A stretch of 64,000 nt of DNA from an uncultured Bacteroidales bacterium. Its GTDB lineage: Bacteria; Bacteroidota; Bacteroidia; Bacteroidales; F082. Numbering within the stretch: position 1 is the stretch's first letter; each line of letters opens with the position of its first letter. Where the stretch lies: NCBI GenBank assembly GCA_900317155.1, contig ONFO01000010.1:1-64000 (forward strand). The letters run 5' to 3'. Under the pieces are notes generated by a model. It had not been told where the DNA came from. It saw only the letters and a list, made by a program, of their open reading frames with translations, and did no database searches. Shown piece after piece: positions 58,196-64,000 of the stretch. Made by a program: the position numbers and the translations under genes.

Positions 58196-58864
58196 TCAAT
58201 GTTCCCAGCGGATGTCGTGCTTGAGGACTGTTGGTGGGTTACCGCCGATGACTTGATGCTCGCCGCTGAAGGACGAGGTCAGCAGCGTGCCTGCCGCCAC
58301 GACCGTGTTGTTGGGCACCTCGGCACCTTTCAGCAACACACACTTGCAGCCAATCCAGACATGGTTACCCACAACGATGGGCTTGTCGGGATTGACGCGT
58401 TCATTATCCTTATTATACAAAGGATGCTCGTCGGTGTCCATCACGAGGATGTCCCAACTCAGCAGGCAGTCGCAACCGAAACGGATTTCCTTGGCGCATA
58501 CGATGGTGCTTTCGGCAGTCATGTTGAAGCCATCACCAAGACACAAGTTTCCGCGCACCGAAATCTTCGAACCGTGCCCAATGCTCGCCTTGCCACCAAA
58601 ACTTACCGTGCCGCTCACCTGCCAGATGCCGCGTGAGCGTTTGCGGTCGTAATGACCCACATCGCCGAAACCGATTTTTATCATCGCCCTTTCCACCTTT
58701 TCAGGAAGCTCCACCTTGCCATGCAGTTCGCGCAAATAGGTGCGGTGCGACACTACAACAGGCAACTTCAAGGCCGTTTTCAGCGGAAAATAATGCAGGT
58801 TGAAGCGCAAGGTCTTCGGAATCGAGCGGAGGATATTGAAGAAATCGAAAGCGGTCATGGGCAT
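58196..58864 (-). CDS. Hexapeptide-repeat acyltransferase
   Basis: This 222-residue protein is of the left-handed beta-helix acyltransferase type. Hexapeptide-like turns run from about residue 85 (GTVSFGGKASIGHGSKISVRGNLCLGDGFNMTAESTIVCA). The C-terminal part holds DILVMDTDEHPLYN, then KPIVVGNHVWIGCKCVLLKGAEVPNNTVVAAGTLLTSSF with the NHVWIG motif of maltose/galactoside O-acetyltransferases, and GNPPTVLKHDIRWEH. The N-terminal 80 residues are unrelated to the helix. It may acetylate a surface or cytoplasmic sugar; the substrate is unknown. It appears monocistronic and convergent with adk. Confidence 0.85.
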   Translation of the reverse strand: MPMTAFDFFNILRSIPKTLRFNLHYFPLKTALKLPVVVSHRTYLRELHGKVELPEKVERAMIKIGFGDVGHYDRKRSRGIWQVSGTVSFGGKASIGHGSKISVRGNLCLGDGFNMTAESTIVCAKEIRFGCDCLLSWDILVMDTDEHPLYNKDNERVNPDKPIVVGNHVWIGCKCVLLKGAEVPNNTVVAAGTLLTSSFSGEHQVIGGNPPTVLKHDIRWEH

Positions 58865-58918
58865 CGGATTGATTGGGCAAAAATAAAGTATTTAAACATA
58901 TAATTGCCATTAATTGAA

Positions 58919-58936
58919 CACGAATTTTTCATTAAT
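58919..58936. repeat. CACGAATTTTTCATTAAT repeat, copy 2
   Basis: This is an exact 18-bp match to 56002-56019, here in the A/T-rich gap (58865-59091) between divergent genes. Confidence 0.5.
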
Positions 58937-59039
58937 ATTTTGACAACGAATCTTCAATTTCTATTTAGTTGCTTTTACTATTAAAAAAGAAAAAATTAAA
59001 CTAAAGTATAAAAAATTGCATTTGAATTAAAAAATGTCA

Positions 59040-59047
59040 TATATTTG
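59040..59047 (+). promoter_or_regulatory. -7 box of the 420-residue secreted protein gene
   Basis: TATATTTG matches TAnnTTTG, 44 bp ahead of the ATG at 59092. Confidence 0.6.
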
Positions 59048-59091
59048 TCCCATCAAATCCGACGAATAATAACTCTAAACACTCACGAACC

Positions 59092-60354
59092 ATGAAAAAG
59101 ACAGCTCTACTATTCTTATTGTATTTCGCATTGGGTTTCTTTTCTCTTGCCACAGCCCAAGAACGCCAAATCGTCCAAGGCTACTGCAAAGACGAAAACG
59201 GCAAAGCCATAGAGAACGTGAGCGTTTATGTGCATGATTCGATCCTTGTTTCCGTCACTGACGAGCAAGGCCGCTTCATCTACAGCCTCGCCAAGACAGG
59301 TCAGAAACTCCGTTTCGCCCACATGGTTTTCGAGCCAACCTATTACACCATCAATGAGAAAGACATCAACGGCAAGAACCTGACTGTCAGTATGAAAACC
59401 AAAAGCCATGAACTGCTTGAGGTGGAAATCACTGCCAATGCTCCTCACACCGTTTTCGACAATCCTGTGATGACCGTCCTCGACTATACCCTCCGCGAAG
59501 ACGGCATCTATATGATTGTCTATCGCCGTCGTCACTCAGCCTTACTCCACCTCTCATTTGACGGAGACACACTGCACGAAATGCCCATTTCCTCGCGCTA
59601 CAAATACCTCAGCAAAGATGCATTCGGCGACATCTATGCCATCAACGACTACCAAGCGAGTCTAGTCGGGTTTATGGAATTGGACAACGGTAAGAAAATG
59701 CTGATGAACTTCTACCACTCCATGTCACGCAAGACTTTTTTCGACAAGTTTTCGACCATTATAACAGCTTCCGACAGTGTTTTCATCACAGGACGTTACT
59801 TCTATTACAATAAGGAGATGGGCTATTACTGCAACATCCTCGGCAGTGACAATGAACCTTACCTACTTCATTACATTGTGGATGAGGAAGGTCGAGACGA
59901 CATTTGGCTTATGTCGCACACAAAGGGAGGTATCGACTTTTGGGCCACTGAGCGAATCTACAACCCGATTTTCGAAATCGACAACAAGTTCTACGTTTTT
60001 GCCTACACCGACCACGAAACCATTGTTTTCAATGCCGTAGGCAACGAAGTGGAGCGTTATCCCCTCACCTTTCACGAATATAGAAAATGGAACGGCAAAA
60101 TGGTGCCCGACCGCCGCTGGAAACAGAAAATGATGGTGGACGCAGCACGGAAAGAGTTTTACACCTTCTTCGTCACTGACGGCATCTATACCCTGAAGCG
60201 CATCGACCTGGAAACCGGAACGGCCACCTCCGTGATGGATCTCAGTGGCTATCCCTTCGCTCAAAATATGAGGATTCACGACGGCGTTTTGTATTTCATT
60301 TATCCAACAGGCATCAACCACCGGAAGGCACTATATCAGATGAGGATAGAATAG
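59092..60354 (+). CDS. Exported protein: carboxypeptidase regulatory-like domain plus propeller-like body
   Basis: This 420-residue protein has a signal peptide ending LATAQ (residue 22). Residues 25-110 form a carboxypeptidase-regulatory-like/CarbopepD_reg-2 module (IVQGYCKDENGKAIENVSVYVHDS...VSVTDEQGRFIYSL). The rest resembles a six-bladed propeller with aromatic strand ends (GIYMIVYRRRHSALLHLSFDG, FGDIYAINDYQASLVGF, NKFYVFAYTDHETIVFNAVG). There is no T9SS C-terminal domain and no lipobox, so it is probably periplasmic. The incomplete gene at 63087 has the same layout. The function is unknown; such modules often bind outer-membrane transport partners. Confidence 0.75.
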   Translation: MKKTALLFLLYFALGFFSLATAQERQIVQGYCKDENGKAIENVSVYVHDSILVSVTDEQGRFIYSLAKTGQKLRFAHMVFEPTYYTINEKDINGKNLTVSMKTKSHELLEVEITANAPHTVFDNPVMTVLDYTLREDGIYMIVYRRRHSALLHLSFDGDTLHEMPISSRYKYLSKDAFGDIYAINDYQASLVGFMELDNGKKMLMNFYHSMSRKTFFDKFSTIITASDSVFITGRYFYYNKEMGYYCNILGSDNEPYLLHYIVDEEGRDDIWLMSHTKGGIDFWATERIYNPIFEIDNKFYVFAYTDHETIVFNAVGNEVERYPLTFHEYRKWNGKMVPDRRWKQKMMVDAARKEFYTFFVTDGIYTLKRIDLETGTATSVMDLSGYPFAQNMRIHDGVLYFIYPTGINHRKALYQMRIE

Positions 60355-60427
60355 AACTCTATCTGGAATGATTTTTGTAGTATTTAAACCATATTATACC
60401 CAGTTAAATCCTCAAAAATCATGTTCT

Positions 60428-61654
60428 ATGAAGAAGATTTACATTCTATTGCTTTTGTCAGCATTAGCTTTTCAAAGCACCGTGGCGCAAAACGAACAGC
60501 CCAATCCTTACCAAGTGGCTAAAGAAGATGGCTACGGCTATCGCTCGCTCATCAAACTGCTCGATATGGACAGCACCTTTATCGGCTCGAAGTTTGAACA
60601 TTCCTATCACGACCTGTTAGCCATCTTGTATTCCCGCGTCGGGCGATACAAGGAGGCAAGGCGCGAAGCCGAGGCTTGTGGAACACAATTTCTCGACAAT
60701 ATGAGATTCAAGAATAGTTTTAAGGATGTGAAAGCCATCCCCTTGTCGGAAATGATGGACAGCATCATCGCGAACAACCGCGTCATTATGATGAACGAGA
60801 GGCACTTCAACCCACATAGTAGAGCTTTCGTTATCAGTTGGTTAGAGAAATGCTATGAAAACGGCTACCGTTATCTTGCCGCCGAGACCCTGTTTGCAAA
60901 GGATTCCTTGCTCAACGAGAGGCGCACGGTGCTGTTGGGCGAAACGGGGTTCTACAGCAACGAGCCTGTCTATGGCGATATGCTCAGTACCGCGCTCAAT
61001 TTGGGCTATACGCTCGTGCCTTACGAAGGCGACGGCTTCGGCGTTGACCGAGAGGTGAACGAAGCCAAAAACCTTGTCGAAAGAATCATCAGCCAAGACC
61101 CTGAAGCAAAATTCCTGCTTTTAGGCGGCTTCGGGCATATCGCCGACCGCAACGGATGGTACACGATGGGCAGATATTTCAAGGAACAATCCAGCATCGA
61201 CCCGTTCACGATGCAATGCACATTCTTCGACGACCCATACGGCGAAACCGATTCCTTGCAAACCGTTTATTACGACTTGATTGATGCGATGCCCAACCGC
61301 GAGCCTATCCTTCTTTATGACACGGTGAAGCATATCTTCCCTTGCGGTTCGGGTATGGATGCCACCTGCTGCCTGCCACGCACACGCTTTATCGAAGACA
61401 ACATCCCCGACTGGAAACTTTACAACGGCAAAGTGCTTTACACCATCGACCGCCGCTTCATCGACGAAAACGGCTTCCCAAAAGGCTGCGTGAGCGCGTT
61501 CCTGAAATCGGAGGGCGAGCAATGCGTCCCCATCGACCAATATATGTACGGCAAGGACGAGAAGGAATTCAAATTGGCACTCTACAAAGGCGAGTATCTA
61601 CTGCGGTTTGATGACGGGAAAGAGTATCGGTATGTTACCATTGAGGTGAAATAA
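60428..61654 (+). CDS. Exported protein, possible erythromycin-esterase/ChaN-fold family
   Basis: This 408-residue protein has a signal peptide ending STVAQ (residue 20). I use ATG at 60428; a frame from 60368 would bury the signal under 20 extra residues. Its core has NRVIMMNERHFNPHSRAFVISWL (Glu and His in an E-x-x-H-like arrangement), then YLAAETLF and FLLLGGFGHIADRNGWYTMG. This layout resembles the EreA/ChaN/TIKI group, where these Glu and His residues form the active site. The C-terminal part (DATCCLPRTRFIEDNIPDWKLYNG...) is unfamiliar. It lies 73 bp after the 420-residue protein gene, and they may share a transcript. Confidence 0.5.
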   Translation: MKKIYILLLLSALAFQSTVAQNEQPNPYQVAKEDGYGYRSLIKLLDMDSTFIGSKFEHSYHDLLAILYSRVGRYKEARREAEACGTQFLDNMRFKNSFKDVKAIPLSEMMDSIIANNRVIMMNERHFNPHSRAFVISWLEKCYENGYRYLAAETLFAKDSLLNERRTVLLGETGFYSNEPVYGDMLSTALNLGYTLVPYEGDGFGVDREVNEAKNLVERIISQDPEAKFLLLGGFGHIADRNGWYTMGRYFKEQSSIDPFTMQCTFFDDPYGETDSLQTVYYDLIDAMPNREPILLYDTVKHIFPCGSGMDATCCLPRTRFIEDNIPDWKLYNGKVLYTIDRRFIDENGFPKGCVSAFLKSEGEQCVPIDQYMYGKDEKEFKLALYKGEYLLRFDDGKEYRYVTIEVK

Positions 61655-61773
61655 CCCTAAAAGTCTCTACCAATTATTTTATAACACAATGATTATCAAT
61701 ACTTTTTAAATCAACACCTCAACAAATGTCTCTATCCTACATCTAATGATGTTTTCTCCACTAATAATTATTA

Positions 61774-61781
61774 TAGTTTTG
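61774..61781 (+). promoter_or_regulatory. -7 box of the EreA-like lipoprotein gene
   Basis: TAGTTTTG matches TAnnTTTG, 26 bp ahead of the ATG at 61808. Confidence 0.5.
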
Positions 61782-61807
61782 CGACACTAAACTAACAAAT
61801 ATTCACC

Positions 61808-63046
61808 ATGAAAAAAGCGTTCTTTTTTACAATTGTATCAGTTCTCGCTCTTTTTATATCTTGTGAGACAAAAACGAATGAGCAGCAAGTCGCCGACAAA
61901 TTCCTGGCTTTTTCGGACGAACAGGCCAGCTTTGAGCCTATTAAAACCGCTGTCAAAGACAAGCGCATTGTGATTTTAGGTGAAGCCGGTCATGCCGACG
62001 GTAAGACCTTTGAAATCAAGTCAAAACTGATTGAATTTCTCAACGCGAACAATGAATATGATGTCGTGTTGGAAGGTATGGGGTTCCTTGATGGCGCTGT
62101 ATTACAGGGTGTTTTGCCGCCGTTGTGCATTGACAGCAACTATCTTGATGTTGCCAATGCCTGGTATGGCTTGTGGAGCCAGACAAAAGAAGCCGCTCCT
62201 TTGGTGGAAGCCATGCGTAGCGGCAAGGTGAGGTATTGGGGAATGGACTGCAATCCTTCCCTTGGTGACTATTTCCTCATCCCTTATTTATTGGCTTCCT
62301 CACCAAGTGTTTCAAACGTGTTGGGAGGAAGTGCGTTTGATTCCCTGATGGCTATTCATGACCGCATGATGGGCATGGATACCACTTTGACGCATAACGA
62401 ATTGGATTACTTTGATTCGAAAATGAACCAAGCCCGAAAAGCATTGGAAGAGGAAACCGATTTGGAGAAGAAGGCCATCCTTGACATGACCATTGACAAC
62501 GCCTTGGCATTTTTGGGACAGTTAAGACTTGGATTTACGGACTGGGATGCCGTCAATGCAGGTATCAACATACGAGACCGACAGATGGCTGAAAACGTGG
62601 AATGGTACTTGAACCGTTTCCCCGATAGGAAGGTCATCATTTGGACTGCCAACTTCCACGGTGCCAAAAAAATTGACCAAATCATGTATGGGAAAGAGCC
62701 AGAGCCTGATTTGTACAAAAAGTTTGTACTCTTGGGTGAGCATCTTGAAAACGCTTTCCCGGGACAAGTGTATTCCTTGGCTTTTACTTCGGGTGACGGC
62801 AGCACGGGCTTTTTCTATGCGAATGACAGCACGGCTATTATGCCGGACTCGACATCGATGGAGTTTCGGTTGAACCAGCGCGGGATGGAATACGGCTTCT
62901 GCGATTTGAGCCAAAAGAAGGATTGGGCTGACATGGTTTTCAACAGCATTGTTTTTGGCGACTGCAAGCCGGGAAAATGGGCACGGGCTTTAGACGGGGT
63001 CTTTTTCATCAACGAAAACCATAAGGCGCATGAAATTGAAAGATAA
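61808..63046 (+). CDS. Erythromycin-esterase-like lipoprotein
   Basis: This 412-residue protein starts MKKAFFFTIVSVLALFISC, with a probable lipobox (FISC, Cys19). The body has IVILGEAGHADGKTFEIKSKLIEFLN, the G-E-x-x-H motif of the EreA family, and near residue 280 VIIWTANFHGAKKIDQI, matching the family's second His region (W-x-x-N-x-H). EreA enzymes open macrolide lactones, but most relatives are of unknown activity. This should not be read as a resistance gene: a lipid-anchored envelope hydrolase is more likely. A propeller-type exported protein gene follows 40 bp downstream. Confidence 0.75.
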   Translation: MKKAFFFTIVSVLALFISCETKTNEQQVADKFLAFSDEQASFEPIKTAVKDKRIVILGEAGHADGKTFEIKSKLIEFLNANNEYDVVLEGMGFLDGAVLQGVLPPLCIDSNYLDVANAWYGLWSQTKEAAPLVEAMRSGKVRYWGMDCNPSLGDYFLIPYLLASSPSVSNVLGGSAFDSLMAIHDRMMGMDTTLTHNELDYFDSKMNQARKALEEETDLEKKAILDMTIDNALAFLGQLRLGFTDWDAVNAGINIRDRQMAENVEWYLNRFPDRKVIIWTANFHGAKKIDQIMYGKEPEPDLYKKFVLLGEHLENAFPGQVYSLAFTSGDGSTGFFYANDSTAIMPDSTSMEFRLNQRGMEYGFCDLSQKKDWADMVFNSIVFGDCKPGKWARALDGVFFINENHKAHEIER

Positions 63047-63086
63047 ATATTAGATTCCCACGAGGAATCCACAAAAACAACAATCT

Positions 63087-64000
63087 ATGAAAAGAACACT
63101 TACATTGGCTGTACTACTTTCCATTTTTGGCATCCCTACCCTCTTTGCCCAAACCAAAACCACCGTTTACGGCAACCTCGGCGTGGAGAACGTGAACATC
63201 AGCATCGTGAACACGCCCTACGGCACCAGCACCGATGCCAAAGGGCATTACGAACTGCCGCTTTTCGACCGCTCGGAGACCGTCAACCTTTATTATTCCT
63301 GCATCGGCTATCAGGATACGGTGGTGAGCCTCACGCCAAGACAGTTGCAGCGCGATTCCATCAATATCAGTTTCCGTATGCACAAGATGAGCTATGACCT
63401 TCATGAAGTTGGCGTCTCGGCAAGCAAAGACTTTTACCGCTCTGGTTCCAACTGCAACATCGCCGACATCGCGTTTTTGGATGGGAAAATCTACCTTTTG
63501 GAGAACCAACCCAAGACTTCATCGATGGTCGTCCTCGACACCGAAGGCAATGAACAAGCCCACAAGAACTTCGACCAACTCTTTGAGAAACTGCACATTG
63601 ACGCTTTCGATGACCTCATTCTCGTTGGGCAGGACAGTTGTCTGCAAGTGTATCTGGATGAAAAACAAGGTATTTTGCCCGTCTCCACCTTCTCACGCGA
63701 TGATTACCGCAACAAACTACTCAAAATCGTTTGCGAGTACAACGGGGCTTATATTGTCAAGACGATTGTGCATGACAGAAGTCTCTATTGGCTCAAATAT
63801 AACCATGGCAAAAGTCAAGATTTCTATTATGTGATGAAAGACAATTCGGAGAAAGAGCCACATTATCTATGCAGTTTCCTCGACACACTCGGCTACCTTT
63901 CTTGCCAATCGCAATGGATGAGCATCCAACACGAATATCATCAAGTGGCGCCAAAAGAAAACAACCTCATCAACGAGGGCATTTGGGACGGTAATTTGAT
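63087..64000 (+). CDS. Exported protein, carboxypeptidase regulatory-like domain plus propeller-like body, 3' end missing
   Basis: The frame opens at ATG 63087 and is still open at the window end, giving 304 codons. It has a signal peptide ending TLFAQ (residue 22) and a regulatory-like module (VYGNLGVENVNISIVNTPYGTSTDAKGHYELPL...LYYSCIGYQDTVVSL). A blade-like region follows with strands such as IADIAFLDGKIYLLENQPKTSSMVVLDTEG. The arrangement copies the gene at 59092. A small hairpin GATTCCCACGAGGAATC (63052-63068) lies just upstream. The start is well supported by the signal peptide; the function is unknown. Confidence 0.75.
   Translation, partial: MKRTLTLAVLLSIFGIPTLFAQTKTTVYGNLGVENVNISIVNTPYGTSTDAKGHYELPLFDRSETVNLYYSCIGYQDTVVSLTPRQLQRDSINISFRMHKMSYDLHEVGVSASKDFYRSGSNCNIADIAFLDGKIYLLENQPKTSSMVVLDTEGNEQAHKNFDQLFEKLHIDAFDDLILVGQDSCLQVYLDEKQGILPVSTFSRDDYRNKLLKIVCEYNGAYIVKTIVHDRSLYWLKYNHGKSQDFYYVMKDNSEKEPHYLCSFLDTLGYLSCQSQWMSIQHEYHQVAPKENNLINEGIWDGNL

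Noticed and set aside
61808-63046. Macrolide resistance gene
   Set aside because: The EreA-like fold alone does not show macrolide hydrolysis; the protein is a lipoprotein and sits with envelope genes.

Overview
The window is a stretch of Bacteroidota (order Bacteroidales) chromosome. This rests on nine long secreted proteins that carry the type IX secretion (T9SS) type-A C-terminal sorting domain (YPNP..., ...GxYxxR/V..., K-F-I-V-K-like ends). It also rests on many Bacteroides-type promoters (-7 box TAnnTTTG), a lack of Shine-Dalgarno sequences before starts, short-form Pta, a PPi-type phosphofructokinase, a DUF4271-hemD-rnpA-yidD block and a GH92 lipoprotein. Genus cannot be decided from the sequence. 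I saw no rRNA, tRNA, CRISPR array, insertion sequence or phage gene.

Layout. 1-5.8 kb, minus strand: a truncated small exported protein, a T9SS cargo protein, and a 1301-residue multidomain adhesin-like protein. 6.0-11.8 kb, minus strand: a housekeeping run of DUF4271, hemD, rnpA, yidD, an S41 protease and an O-antigen ligase-like protein. 11.9-14.4 kb, plus strand: pta-ackA, the acetate/ATP pathway. 14.6-20.9 kb: a beta-helix protein and a 1772-residue repeat-rich T9SS protein. 21-28 kb: a PAS protein, an LptF/G permease, two glycosyltransferases, ettA and a DUF805 protein. 28.2-30.5 kb: a C10 cysteine protease. 30.7-35.1 kb, minus strand: PPi-type phosphofructokinase and a GH92 alpha-mannosidase lipoprotein. 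35.3-41.6 kb: three consecutive Asp-box/BNR-type T9SS proteins. 41.6-49.1 kb, minus strand: a divergent PdxA-like protein, an outer membrane beta-barrel protein with waaA, and a subtilisin-like T9SS protease. 49.1-50.4 kb: an M16 protease. 50.4-56.0 kb: three secreted proteins driven by a regulatory module that occurs three times. 56-58.9 kb: purE, hpt, adk and a hexapeptide acyltransferase. 59-64 kb: secreted proteins with a regulatory-like domain plus propeller, alternating with erythromycin-esterase-like proteins; the last gene runs off the window.

The theme is a cell-surface lifestyle: envelope glycan synthesis (O-antigen ligase, glycosyltransferases, LptF/G, WaaA) next to exported proteases, adhesins and a mannosidase, interspersed with core energy and purine genes.

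The most unusual material is non-coding. (1) A promoter-leader module occurs three times (50.4, 53.7 and 55.6 kb). In each copy the promoter is flanked on both sides by paired ATTAAAnCGGAA-like sites 20 bp apart, at nearly fixed distances. The third copy drives no gene and runs straight into a terminator, so it may make a roughly 170-nt RNA. (2) A repeat family made of an imperfect palindrome plus a CAACAATTCAAC-type tract fills intergenic gaps from one stop codon to the next start codon (pta-ackA, between the two glycosyltransferases, hpt-adk) and also forms the purE leader. (3) Smaller repeated leader motifs and MITE-like inverted repeats are scattered through the other gaps.
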